DNA from: Streptomyces sp. TBY4
Lineage (GTDB): Bacteria; Actinomycetota; Actinomycetes; Streptomycetales; Streptomycetaceae
DNA: 64,000 bases
Direction of reading: 5' to 3'
Assembly (NCBI RefSeq): GCF_024213195.1
Contig: NZ_JANAVF010000003.1
Coordinates: forward strand, 85,420-149,419
In this document: piece by piece, positions 8,970-17,352 of the stretch
Numbering within the stretch: the stretch's first letter is position 1
Layout: every line of letters starts with the position of its first letter
Program-made: the position numbers and the translations under genes
The notes under the pieces: generated by a model
What the model was told of the DNA's origin: nothing
Databases searched by the model: none
Seen by the model: only the letters and a program-made list of their open reading frames with translations

Positions 8970-9736
8970 TAGTCGGCCGGCTTGATCAGGTAACCGGCGC
9001 CGCGCCGGGTGTGGATCATCGGCGGGAGGCCGGTACCACCCTCCAGCTTGCGCCGCAGGTAGGAGATGTACAGCTCGACGACGTTGGCCTGGCCTCCGAA
9101 GTCGTACGACCACACCCGGTCCAGGATCTGCGCCTTGCTCAGCACCCGGCGCGGGTTGCGCATCAGGTAGCGCAGCAGCTCGAACTCGGTCGCGGTCAGG
9201 TGGACGTCCTGACCGCCCCGGGTCACCTCGTGGCTGTCCTCGTCGAGCCGCAGGTCGCCGACCTGCAGCACCGACCCTCCCCGCGCGGCCTGCGCCGCCC
9301 CGGAGCGCCGGACCAGGCCGCGCAGCCGGGCGACGACCTCCTCCAGGCTGAAGGGCTTGGTGACGTAGTCGTCGCCGCCCGCCGTCAGACCGGCGATGCG
9401 GTCCTCCACGGAGTCCTTCGCGGTCAGGAACAGCACCGGGACCTGCGGGAGCTCCCGCCGCAGGCGGCCCAGGACGGCCAGCCCGTCCATGTCGGGGAGC
9501 ATGATGTCGAGCAGGACGACATCGGGCCGGAACTCCCGTGCCGCGCGCACGGCGCCCGCGCCGTCGCCGGCGCTGCGGACCTCGCAGCCCTCGTAGCGCA
9601 GGGCCATGGAGAGCAGCTCGGAGAGGGATGCCTCGTCGTCCACGACGAGGACCCGGCACGGGGTTCCGTCGGGCCGGACGAGGGCCGTGTGGTTGCCGGT
9701 GGACGTGGACGCGTGGGATGTGGTCGTCGCAGTCAT
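8969..9736 (-). CDS. OmpR/PhoB-family response regulator
   Basis: 255 residues. The receiver domain spans about 27-145, with acidic pair Asp33/Asp34, phospho-acceptor Asp77 in LLDIMLPDMDG and Lys in YVTKPF. The C-terminal winged helix has TATEFELLRYLMRNPRRVLS and ends RRGAGYLIKP. It is first gene of the RR-HK-GT2-GT39 operon on the minus strand. Likely role: DNA binding on phosphorylation by the coupled kinase; the glycosyltransferases are candidate targets. Confidence 0.95.
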   Translation of the reverse strand: MTATTTSHASTSTGNHTALVRPDGTPCRVLVVDDEASLSELLSMALRYEGCEVRSAGDGAGAVRAAREFRPDVVLLDIMLPDMDGLAVLGRLRRELPQVPVLFLTAKDSVEDRIAGLTAGGDDYVTKPFSLEEVVARLRGLVRRSGAAQAARGGSVLQVGDLRLDEDSHEVTRGGQDVHLTATEFELLRYLMRNPRRVLSKAQILDRVWSYDFGGQANVVELYISYLRRKLEGGTGLPPMIHTRRGAGYLIKPAD

Positions 9737-9812
9737 GCGTACACGCTGGCCGACGCCCGTGAGAGGGCTCTTGCCTGAAGCTGTGAATTCCCTGAGAAAC
9801 CCCGGGGGCCCC

Positions 9813-10697
9813 TCAGCGGTCCAGGTGGAACAGCCGGGCCCCGTTGTCGTGGCAGACGGCGCGCAGCCAGGGGTCGCCGAGGCCGAGGCGTTCCAGGGCG
9901 TCGAGCTGGTGCTCGTAGGGGTAGGGGATGTTCGGGAAGTCGGTGCCCAGCAGGATCCGGTCGCCGAGGTCGGCGAGCCGGCCGCGGTCCTGCGGCGGGA
10001 AGCCGCTGAACTGCTCCGAGAAGTCGGTGAAGGCCATGGTGGTGTCGAGGCGGACCTCGGAGTACCGGTCGGCGAGATCGAGGAAGTCGGCGTACTCCGG
10101 CATCCCCATGTGCGCGACGATCAGCGGCAGCCGGGGGTGGCGGGCCAGCAGCCGGGCGATCGGCTCGGGTCCGGTGTGCTTCCCCGGGACGGGCCCCGAA
10201 CCGCAGTGCACGACCGTCGGGATCCCCGCCTCGGCGAGGAGCCCCCAGACCGGGTCGAGCCGGTCGTCGTTGGGGTCGTACCCGCCCACCTGGAGGTGCG
10301 CCTTGAAGACCCGGGCCCCCGCGGCGACGGCCTGCCCGACGTACTCCCGCACCCCGTCCTCCGGGAAGAAGGTCGCGGTGTGCAGACAGTCGGGGGTGCG
10401 CGCGGCGAAGTCCGCGGACCAGGAGTTGAGCCAGGCTGCCATGGCCGGCTTGTGCGGGTAGAGCATGGCGGTGAAGGCCCGCACCCCGAACTCCCGGAGC
10501 AGCGCCACCCGCTGCTCCTCCTCGTGCCGGTAGGTGATGGGCCACTCGACTCCCGTCAGCGGACCCACCGCGTCGAAGTACTCCCACACCTTGTCCAGGA
10601 CCCGCTCCGGCATGAAGTGCGTGTGTACGTCGACCAGCCCGGGCACCCCGATCCGTTCCCGGAACGCCCGGACGGCCTCAGCCGTCTTCGCGGACAA
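9813..10697 (-). CDS. Amidohydrolase-family metal-dependent TIM-barrel hydrolase
   Basis: 294 residues. The first metal-ligand motif is VDVHTHF near residue 22. Further barrel residues are KAHLQVGG, VVHCGSG, VAHMGMPEY and the final GTDFPN aspartate, matching the amidohydrolase-2 (ACMSD-like) family. The ATG at 10697 lies inside the upstream monooxygenase gene (20-bp overlap), so the two are coupled. Such enzymes decarboxylate or hydrolyse small carboxylic or lactone substrates; substrate not predictable here. Confidence 0.85.
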   Translation of the reverse strand: MSAKTAEAVRAFRERIGVPGLVDVHTHFMPERVLDKVWEYFDAVGPLTGVEWPITYRHEEEQRVALLREFGVRAFTAMLYPHKPAMAAWLNSWSADFAARTPDCLHTATFFPEDGVREYVGQAVAAGARVFKAHLQVGGYDPNDDRLDPVWGLLAEAGIPTVVHCGSGPVPGKHTGPEPIARLLARHPRLPLIVAHMGMPEYADFLDLADRYSEVRLDTTMAFTDFSEQFSGFPPQDRGRLADLGDRILLGTDFPNIPYPYEHQLDALERLGLGDPWLRAVCHDNGARLFHLDR

Positions 10698-11019
10698 ATC
10701 CGTGGCTCCGCTCGACCGTCGCGATGTGCAGCGTGTAGCTCTCGTACCAGTCGGCGCGGCCCTGCCGCATCGCCGCCTGGTGCTCCATGTCCTTGCGCCA
10801 GAGTGCCAGGGACTCGTGGTCGCGGAAGTAGGCGACGGTGATGCCGAGCCCGCCGGGGGTGCGCGCGGACTCGTAGCCGAGGAAGCCCGGATTGGCGCTG
10901 ACGAGCTCGGTCATCCGGTCGAGCGTCTCCGGATATCCGCTGTCGTCGGCGGTCCGGACACTGGTGAACACACTCATGACATAAGGCGGTTCGAAGGCCT
11001 GCACAGGCTGGATGGTCAT
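10678..11019 (-). CDS. Antibiotic-biosynthesis-monooxygenase (ABM)-fold protein
   Basis: 113 residues with one ferredoxin-like ABM domain (MSVFTSVRT..., then NPGFLGYESARTPGGLGITV and WRKDMEHQAAMRQGRADWYESY), similar to YgiN/heme-oxygenase-like monooxygenases. ATG 11019 was chosen because AGAGGG lies eight bases upstream; GTG codons at 11025 and 11028 are alternatives. The end overlaps the amidohydrolase start. Cofactor-free oxidation or decarboxylation is typical of the family, but many members have no known activity. Confidence 0.8.
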   Translation of the reverse strand: MTIQPVQAFEPPYVMSVFTSVRTADDSGYPETLDRMTELVSANPGFLGYESARTPGGLGITVAYFRDHESLALWRKDMEHQAAMRQGRADWYESYTLHIATVERSHGFVREDG

Positions 11020-11104
11020 GCCCACCACCCTCTGCGGCCGGTACGTGGCATGTCCACTGGAAAACGGCCCGGACAGCCAAAGGGATCCAAGTTTTGACCT
11101 TGCT

Positions 11105-11141
11105 CCCTTCCCCTCCCCTCCCTCCCCTCCCCTCCCCTCCC
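11105..11141 (-). repeat. G-run tract (potential G-quadruplex) upstream of the ABM/amidohydrolase operon
   Basis: On the minus strand eight runs of three or four G are separated by only one or two bases. They start about 85 bp before the ABM start codon, in the only gap between this operon and the DUF2797 gene. The tract could fold as a G-quadruplex on the coding strand or leader RNA. Confidence 0.6.
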
Positions 11142-11161
11142 GATCGCCCTTCCCGATCCCC

Positions 11162-12115
11162 TCAGAACAGCCCGTCCTGCGCGGCGGTGTCCCGCCCGGG
11201 AACCGGGATCGCCGCCACGGGCACCTCGGTGACGGCGTTCTCCCCAGGCGCCACCAGCTCCCACCCCGCGAGCAGCCGGGTGTCCACCACCAGCCCGTCG
11301 GCGAGGTGCAGATCGGGCCCGGCCGCCCCGACGAGCCGGCCGGCGACGGTTCCGCCGGGCACCATCTCGGTGATCACCCGGGCAGGGACGGGAAGCGCGT
11401 CGAGCCCGAACACCCCGGCGTGGTCGGTCACCTCGCACTCCAGCCGCTGCAGCGACTCCGGCCACCCCTCCAGCCCGGCCGCCCGGGCATGCAGGGCCGC
11501 GACCTCCGCCGCCCGCTCGGGCCCCGGCGGCAGCTCTCCCCGTACGGACCGCTTACGGGCATAGGCGATCCGGTCGGGCACTCCGAGCGCGGCCCGCAGC
11601 AGCTCCTCGGTCCGGCGGGCGGCCATCAGCGGCCCGCGGCCCAGCCACGCCCAGGCCACCGCGCCCTGCTCCAGCAGCCGGGCGGACCCGCGCTCCTCGG
11701 CGGTGATGCCGACCTTGACCAGCCCAGCCCCGAACCAGGCGAGGTACACCCGGTAGGTCCGCGGATCACCGGCATGGGTGTCGGCCGCCACCGAGAAGGA
11801 ACGGTCCAGTCCGGCGCACTCGGGGCACTGCGCGTTCCCGGCCCGCCCTGGCACGGTCCGCCCCGTCGGGCACGGCGTCCGCCGTCCGGCCCGCCGGATG
11901 CCGGTGCAGTGGCGCTCGCCCCGGGCGGTGAAGGCGAGCGGCTGCCCGTACCCGAGAAGGCTGGTGCGCTCTCCCCGCCCCGTCCCCTGCCCGTACCACC
12001 CCATGGCGGGCCGCCCGTCGATCCACCGGAGGCCGGTGCACCACCAGGTCACAGGGGGAGCGGTCGTCGAACAAGGCCGATGTCGCCCACCGAACGTCCT
12101 CCTCCGCCTCTGCAC
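11162..12115 (-). CDS. DUF2797-family protein
   Basis: 317 residues if the GTG at 12115 is used. A GTG at 12052 would begin nearer the conserved TWWCTGLRW opening and is a real alternative. Four-cysteine zinc-like segments are visible (CTGIRRAGRRTPCP, then CPEC), followed by YLAWFGAGLVKVGIT and ERGSARLLEQGA, which recall GIY-YIG-like DUF2797 proteins. Biochemical role is unknown. Confidence 0.75.
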   Translation of the reverse strand: MQRRRRTFGGRHRPCSTTAPPVTWWCTGLRWIDGRPAMGWYGQGTGRGERTSLLGYGQPLAFTARGERHCTGIRRAGRRTPCPTGRTVPGRAGNAQCPECAGLDRSFSVAADTHAGDPRTYRVYLAWFGAGLVKVGITAEERGSARLLEQGAVAWAWLGRGPLMAARRTEELLRAALGVPDRIAYARKRSVRGELPPGPERAAEVAALHARAAGLEGWPESLQRLECEVTDHAGVFGLDALPVPARVITEMVPGGTVAGRLVGAAGPDLHLADGLVVDTRLLAGWELVAPGENAVTEVPVAAIPVPGRDTAAQDGLF

Positions 12116-12138
12116 GCCCTCACGGAGACGCTATCCGG

Positions 12139-12504
12139 CTAGCGGGCGACGAACTGCGTCAGGATCGCCTGCACCTCGTAGATGTCGACCCCCTTGGTGA
12201 AGGTCTTCGCTATCGGCGCCGAGCTCCCGGAGAGCCATATCTTCAGCTCCGCGTCCAGGTCGAAGTGGCCGGCGGTCTCCACCGAGAAGTGCGTGATGCT
12301 CCGGTAGGGAATCGAGTGGTACTCCACCTTCTTGCCCGTGAGCCCCTGCTTGTCGATGAGCACGAGCCGCCGGTCGGTGAACAGGATCGTGTCGCGGATC
12401 AGCAGGTACGCGGCGTGCACCTGCTCCCCCTGCCCCAGCAGCCGCGCGTACTCGCGGTGCGCCGACGCCGGATCCACGGCGTGCGCGTTCCCGAACAGTC
12501 CCAT
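12139..12504 (-). CDS. Bacterial PH-domain (bPH_1-like) protein
   Basis: 121 residues. The fold signature is a run of short beta strands with LIRDTILFTDRRLVLIDKQG, then YHSIPYRSITHFSVE and LDAELKIWLSG, ending in a C-terminal helix, as in the YvlB/YozO-type bacterial PH family. There is no signal peptide or TM segment. It is transcribed toward the DUF2797 gene, 23 bp away. Function unknown, probably a protein- or lipid-binding module. Confidence 0.85.
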   Translation of the reverse strand: MGLFGNAHAVDPASAHREYARLLGQGEQVHAAYLLIRDTILFTDRRLVLIDKQGLTGKKVEYHSIPYRSITHFSVETAGHFDLDAELKIWLSGSSAPIAKTFTKGVDIYEVQAILTQFVAR

Positions 12505-12690
12505 GTGGCTTCCCCCTGCTTTCCGGTGAACCGTGACCCGAACCCTGTCGAGCCGATCTCCAGAAAACCGTAGCCGCGCACGATCTCACCCCGCGTCCCC
12601 CGCCAGAGCCATCCCACCCCTTAACCCCCCGGAGCCAGGCCTCATCACTGAGGAGGAGGGAGAGGCCGCGGAGGAGGCACAAGGACAACG

Positions 12691-12724
12691 CAAGAGGCCC
12701 CCCGGCGAACCGGGGGGCCTCTTG
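12691..12724 (-). terminator. Hairpin terminator of tRNA-Arg
   Basis: A perfect 15-bp stem with loop CGAA starts six bases after the tRNA 3' end in the direction of transcription. There is no U tract, as is usual in Streptomyces. Confidence 0.85.
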
Positions 12725-12729
12725 GGCTG

Positions 12730-12802
12730 TGCACTCGGCAGGATTCGAACCTGCAACCTTCTGATCCGTAGTCAGATGCTCTATCCGTTAAGCTACGAGT
12801 GC
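12730..12802 (-). tRNA. tRNA-Arg (anticodon ACG)
   Basis: 73 nt. The acceptor pair GCACTCG/CGAGTGC is perfect. The anticodon stem CTGAC...GATCAG holds the loop with ACG, the T arm contains GGTTCGAATCC and the discriminator base is A. CCA is not encoded. The gene is intact, with no element integrated. Confidence 0.97.
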
Positions 12803-13013
12803 TTGGCGTTCCGGGGTTTTGCGCCCCGTTGGCCTTGCGAGAACAACAATACATGGACCTCGCCGGGACGCGAAATCCATTAGGCCTACCTGGCCTGACC
12901 TGCGGAAATGACCTGGAAGAAGATCATCCGGTTGGGTCCCGGGGTGTCCTCGGCTCATGTCCGCGCGGGCAGATCCCGCCATCTCCCGGACGCCGAACGG
13001 ACCCCGAACGCAC

Positions 13014-13045
13014 CGAAGCCCCGGTCCGCAAGGACCGGGGCTTCG
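13014..13045 (-). terminator. Hairpin terminator of tRNA-Ser(GCT)
   Basis: A perfect 14-bp stem (CGAAGCCCCGGTCC and its complement) with loop GCAA, eight bases beyond the tRNA 3' end. Confidence 0.85.
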
Positions 13046-13052
13046 TGAAGTG

Positions 13053-13143
13053 CGGAGGCGGAGGGATTTGAACCCTCGATGGGGGGTAAGCCCCAAACCG
13101 CATTAGCAGTGCGGCGCCATAGACCGGACTAGGCGACGCCTCC
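13053..13143 (-). tRNA. tRNA-Ser (anticodon GCT)
   Basis: 91 nt class II tRNA with acceptor GGAGGCG/CGCCTCC, anticodon loop CTGCTAA giving GCT, a long variable arm (TTTGGGGCTTACCCCCC region) and discriminator G. Intact. Confidence 0.97.
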
Positions 13144-13285
13144 AGCACACCCCCGCGTACGAGGGTGCGTGCAGATGATGACACAGGCCAGGGGCCGGTC
13201 ACCAATCCGCTCCCACGGTACAAGGAGGGCGGCCCGCAGAGCAAAGCCTTAAGCACCCCCGTCTGCGGAACGTGGGAGCCGGAAG

Positions 13286-13342
13286 AGTCGGGGCCGGAAG
13301 ACCGGGGCCGGAACGTCGGGGCCGGAACGTCGGGGCCCGATC
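13286..13342 (+). repeat. Four imperfect 14-bp tandem repeats upstream of the subtilisin-inhibitor gene
   Basis: Repeats of GTCGGGGCCGGAAC with a 14-15-bp period (units at about 13286, 13301, 13315, 13329) end 45 bp before the inhibitor start. They may be an operator array or a slipped-strand expansion. Confidence 0.6.
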
Positions 13343-13386
13343 GTCGTTGGTCTGTCGTACGACGTACGGACGACCTGGAGTTCCCC

Positions 13387-13815
13387 ATGCTGCGTCTCGC
13401 CGCCCTCGCCGTCACCTCCGCACTGGCCGCCGGAGCGGCGGGCCCCCTGCCCCCGCTGCCGCCCCTGAACCGGCTGCTGGCCTCCCCCGACCGGCTCACC
13501 ATCGTCGTGGCCGACACGGGCAACCCGCGGGCGGACGGCGAGTACCGGCTGGAGTGCGACCCGCCCGGCGGGAACCACCCGCGGGCCGAGGACGCCTGCG
13601 CCCGCCTCGAAGCCCTCGCGCGCGAGGGGAAGGACCCCTTCGCTCCCGAGCCCCGGAACCAGATGTGCACCATGCAGGACGGCGGCCGCGCCACCGCCCG
13701 GATCACCGGAACGTGGCATGGCAACCGGGTGGACTCCCGGTTCCGCCGGACGAACGGATGCGAGATCCGCCGGTGGAACGACTTGGAACCTGTGCTTCCA
13801 CGTGGGCGTTCCTGA
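13387..13815 (+). CDS. Secreted subtilisin-inhibitor (SSI)-family protease inhibitor
   Basis: 142 residues. There is a short N-terminal hydrophobic signal (LRLAALAVTSALAAGAAG). The mature domain has the SSI cysteine pattern: ECDPPGGNHPRAEDAC, then QMCTM as reactive-site loop, then NGCEIRRW. The family forms dimers and blocks subtilisin-like proteases extracellularly. The reactive-site loop (MCTMQDGGRA) is more polar than the common MCPMVYDP form, so specificity may differ. The start is the first ATG after a weak GGAG. Confidence 0.9.
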   Translation: MLRLAALAVTSALAAGAAGPLPPLPPLNRLLASPDRLTIVVADTGNPRADGEYRLECDPPGGNHPRAEDACARLEALAREGKDPFAPEPRNQMCTMQDGGRATARITGTWHGNRVDSRFRRTNGCEIRRWNDLEPVLPRGRS

Positions 13816-13934
13816 CCTGGGAGGATGCCCCGGTCGGGCGGTATGCGCCGGACATCCGCCCCCTCGCCGGGAGCCCGTGCCCTTAGACTCCTCCCGTGAC
13901 ATGCCGGTAGTTGTGGTCAGGGAGGAAGCTCGTC

Positions 13935-16900
13935 GTGAGCAGCAGGCCATCCCGAGGCGCTGCTCGCCTCGCAGCAATACTCGACGCTCTTCCGGACGCG
14001 CTGTTGCTCGTCAACGCCAACGGCACGGTCGTCAACGCGAATTCGATCGCCCTCGAGGTCATGGAGAGCCCCGGTACCGGGCTCGTCGGCCGGGGCGTGC
14101 TCGACCTCCTGCCCGAATTCGACTCCAAGCTGATCCCCGGATCCATGCGCCGGCCCGGCGAGGACGAGGGCGGCCGCGCCCGCCCGAAGCGGATGGTCGC
14201 CCGCCGCACCGACGGCAGCGAGTTCCCGGTCGAGGTCACCGCGGCCCATCTCGACGGGCGTGACGCCTACCGCGAGCCGCAGCCCGCGTACACCGGCGAC
14301 GAGCTGCTGATGCTCGTCGTACGGGACCTCTCGCAGACGGTGGACACCGAAGCCGAGCTGGCCCGCTCCCAGCGCCAGACCGAGATGATCCTGCGGGCCG
14401 CCGCCGAGGGCGTCGTCGGCACCGACACCGACGGTAGGGTCGTCCTGGTCAACCCGGCCGCCGCCCAGATCCTCGGCTACCGCGCCACCGACCTCGGCAA
14501 CCGCGAACTGCACGGGCTGGTCCAGCACTCGCGCGCCGACGGCTCGCCGTTCCCCTTCGAGGAGTCCCCGCTCGCCGACACCCTGCGCAGCGGACGCAAG
14601 CACCGGGTCCGCGGCCAGGTGCTGTGGAACAAGGCCGGGCAGCCCGTAGCCGTGGATCTGACCACCTCTCCCGTACGGGACGGGGAGCAGCTCGTCGGCG
14701 CCGTCATGACCTTCACCGACCGGCGTTCCTACGACGCGCTGGCCGCGCGCCACGCCCAGCTGCTGTCCGTCCTCGGCGACTCCCTGCGCGGGCCGCTGGA
14801 GGAGCTGCGCGGGGAGCTGGCCACGCTGGCCGCCGACGACGCGGGGCAGCTGTGGCCCGAGGCCAACCAGCTCCTGCACCACCTGGCCGCCGGCTACTCC
14901 CGGATGACCACGCTGGTCGACAACGTGCTCGCCTTCCAGCGCCTGGACGCGGGCGGCGAGAAGCTGGACAAGAAGAAGGTGCTGATCGACGGGGTCGTCA
15001 CGGCCGGTGTCGACGGCGCGGTCGAGCTGATCGGTCCCGGGCGCGCGCAGTTCGCCGTGCACGCCCCGACCATCGAGGCCGAGGTGGACGCGGAGCGGAT
15101 CGCGACCGCCCTCGCGCACCTGGTCGCGGACGTCGCCGGGGTGGACGCCACCGGCAAGACCCGCCAGGGCAGCGGGTACATGGACTCGACGATCGTGGTG
15201 GCCGCCGCCCAGCGCGGCGAAGTCGTACGGATCGAGGTGCGCGGCCCCTACGAGGGCGGCAACCCGGTGCACGAGCCGATCGTGCGGGGCATCGTGGAGG
15301 CGCACGGCGGTGTGCTGCAGACGGTGGAGGTGCCGGGCGCGCCCGGCGGGGCGTACGTCCTGGAGCTGCCGCTGGGGGCGGGAGCCGGGACGGTCACCCT
15401 GCCCGAGCCGGTCGAGGCTCCCCCGGCCGAGCCCGGGAGCGAGGGCGGCCCCGGGCAGGTCTCCGGCGGCCGGCGGGCCCGGCGCGGCGTGGACGCCTTC
15501 CTCGACGACGACGCGGCCCCCGGGGCGGACACCGGCGCGGCCAAGGCGGGCCAGGACTCCGACGGCGGGAGCGCGCTCGCACTGCCGTCCGGGCGGCGGC
15601 GGGGCGGCGAGGCCGTAGCGGTCGCCCGGCCCGGCGACGGCGCGCCCGCGGAGCTCGCCCAGTCCCCTGTGAACCCGGCGGGCCTGGGTGGCAGTGGCAC
15701 GGGACGGCGCCGCGGCCAGAGCGGCGACGGCAGCAGCAACGGCAGTGACGGCACCGGGCGGCCCGTGCCGCCGCAGGGGACCGCCGTGCCCGCGCTGCCG
15801 CCCGTGCCTCCCGTGCCGGTGCCCCCGTTCCCGGGCCCCGTGCCGCTGACGGAGCACCCCGCCGGGCGGCGGCGTGCCCTGGGGGCGGCTGGGCCGGCGC
15901 AGCCGGGCGGACCCGTGCCGGCGACCGGGCTCGGGCCGGCGCCCGCGCCGATGCCGGCTCCGGCGCCCGCGGCCCCCTCCTCCCCCGCTCCCGTGCGGCC
16001 CGTCGCCCCCGAGGGCGGCTTCGCGCTGCCCGCCGGGCCGACTCCGCCCCCGCAGCCGCCGCAGGCCCCCGCGATGGCCGGTGCCGCCGAGGCCGACGCC
16101 GAAGCCGCGGGCGGGCGGCGCGGGCGCCGGGTGCTGGGTGCTCCGCCCGTCCCCGGCTCCGAGGACGCCGAAGCCGCCGCCGGGCGGCCGGACACGGGCG
16201 CGCAGGGCCCCGTAGCCTCCGAGACGCATCCCACCGGGCGGCGGCGTGCGCTGCCCGCCACCCCGGCCTGGCCGGTTCCGGCGGCCCGTACCGCCCCCGA
16301 GGACTCGGACGGCAGCGGGCAGATCGCCGTACCCGGAGCCCGGCAGCCGCAGGACACCCCCGCGGAGGCCAATGGGGCCCCGATCAGCGTCCGCGCGCTG
16401 GGCAGCCTCGGCCAGGGCGGCGGGGCCGGCGACACCAACGGCTCCGGCCGGCGGCGCCGGCTCGCGGAGCCCGCGCCCGAGGGCCGTGCCTTCGCCATAG
16501 GGGCGCCCGAGGAGGGCTCCGCCGAGGGCCCCGAGCCGCTGGACGGGCCCGGTGGCGCCGTCGAGGTGGTCAACAACGTCAACCGGACCGTGCCGCGTCC
16601 CGTGGACGACGAGCTGCCGCCCGAGCCGCTGGACAACCCGCGCCGGCTCCTGGTGTGGCCGGCTCCCGATGCGCAGACGCAGGCCGCGCTCAGCGACCGC
16701 GGCTACCGCCCGGTGATCGTGCACTCCCGCGAGGAGGTCGACGCGCAGATCGCCGCGTTCCCCGCCGCGCTGTTCGTGGACCCGCTGACCGGGCCGATCA
16801 CCCGGACCGCCCTGCAGTCGCTGCGCCAGGCCGCGGTGGCCGCCGAGGTGCCCGTGCTGGTCACGGCCGGGCTGGGGCACGCCACGCGCGAAGCCGCGTA

Positions 16901-17339
16901 CGGCGCCGATCCGGCGGTGCTCCTCAAGGCGCTCGCGCCGCGCGACAGCGAGCAGCACCCCTCGCGGGTGCTGCTGATCGAGGAGCACGACGAGATCGCG
17001 ACCGCGCTGACCGCCGCCCTGGAGCGGCGGGGCATGCAGGTCGCTCGGGCCGACGCCGATACGGACGCCGTGGAGCTGGCGACCCGGATGCGGCCGAACC
17101 TGGTGGTGATGGACCTGATGCAGGTGCGCCGCCGACGGGCCGGGATCGTGGACTGGCTGCGCGCCAACGGGCAGTTGAACCACACCCCGCTGGTCGTCTA
17201 CACGGCCACCGGGATCGAGCCGGCCGAACTGCCGCGGCTGGCCTCGGGCGAGAGCGTGCTGTTCCTCGCCGAGCGGTCCACCACGGCGGATGTGCAGGGC
17301 CGCATCGTGGACCTGCTGGCCAAGATCGGCACCAACTAG
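13935..17339 (+). CDS. Very large PAS-PAS-pseudokinase-linker-receiver protein
   Basis: 1134 residues from GTG 13935, preceded by GGAGGA. PAS 1 is about 10-110 and PAS 2 about 140-265. A histidine-kinase-like core spans about 265-495, but the DHp box reads GDSLRGPL where kinases have SHELRTPL, so the phospho-acceptor His is lost and the ATPase boxes are eroded. About 400 residues of Pro/Ala/Gly linker follow, with seven Arg clusters of the form GRRR. The C-terminus has two receiver-like domains (about 905-1015 and 1016-1134), the second with VVMDLM at the acceptor position. It looks like a signalling scaffold rather than an active kinase. Confidence 0.88.
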   Translation: MSSRPSRGAARLAAILDALPDALLLVNANGTVVNANSIALEVMESPGTGLVGRGVLDLLPEFDSKLIPGSMRRPGEDEGGRARPKRMVARRTDGSEFPVEVTAAHLDGRDAYREPQPAYTGDELLMLVVRDLSQTVDTEAELARSQRQTEMILRAAAEGVVGTDTDGRVVLVNPAAAQILGYRATDLGNRELHGLVQHSRADGSPFPFEESPLADTLRSGRKHRVRGQVLWNKAGQPVAVDLTTSPVRDGEQLVGAVMTFTDRRSYDALAARHAQLLSVLGDSLRGPLEELRGELATLAADDAGQLWPEANQLLHHLAAGYSRMTTLVDNVLAFQRLDAGGEKLDKKKVLIDGVVTAGVDGAVELIGPGRAQFAVHAPTIEAEVDAERIATALAHLVADVAGVDATGKTRQGSGYMDSTIVVAAAQRGEVVRIEVRGPYEGGNPVHEPIVRGIVEAHGGVLQTVEVPGAPGGAYVLELPLGAGAGTVTLPEPVEAPPAEPGSEGGPGQVSGGRRARRGVDAFLDDDAAPGADTGAAKAGQDSDGGSALALPSGRRRGGEAVAVARPGDGAPAELAQSPVNPAGLGGSGTGRRRGQSGDGSSNGSDGTGRPVPPQGTAVPALPPVPPVPVPPFPGPVPLTEHPAGRRRALGAAGPAQPGGPVPATGLGPAPAPMPAPAPAAPSSPAPVRPVAPEGGFALPAGPTPPPQPPQAPAMAGAAEADAEAAGGRRGRRVLGAPPVPGSEDAEAAAGRPDTGAQGPVASETHPTGRRRALPATPAWPVPAARTAPEDSDGSGQIAVPGARQPQDTPAEANGAPISVRALGSLGQGGGAGDTNGSGRRRRLAEPAPEGRAFAIGAPEEGSAEGPEPLDGPGGAVEVVNNVNRTVPRPVDDELPPEPLDNPRRLLVWPAPDAQTQAALSDRGYRPVIVHSREEVDAQIAAFPAALFVDPLTGPITRTALQSLRQAAVAAEVPVLVTAGLGHATREAAYGADPAVLLKALAPRDSEQHPSRVLLIEEHDEIATALTAALERRGMQVARADADTDAVELATRMRPNLVVMDLMQVRRRRAGIVDWLRANGQLNHTPLVVYTATGIEPAELPRLASGESVLFLAERSTTADVQGRIVDLLAKIGTN

Positions 17340-17352
17340 TCATTCTGGCCGC

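Noticed and set aside
13917..17183. 1088-residue minus-strand frame opposite the PAS protein
   Set aside because: Typical antisense shadow of high-GC coding DNA, with no domains; the plus strand has recognisable PAS and receiver domains.
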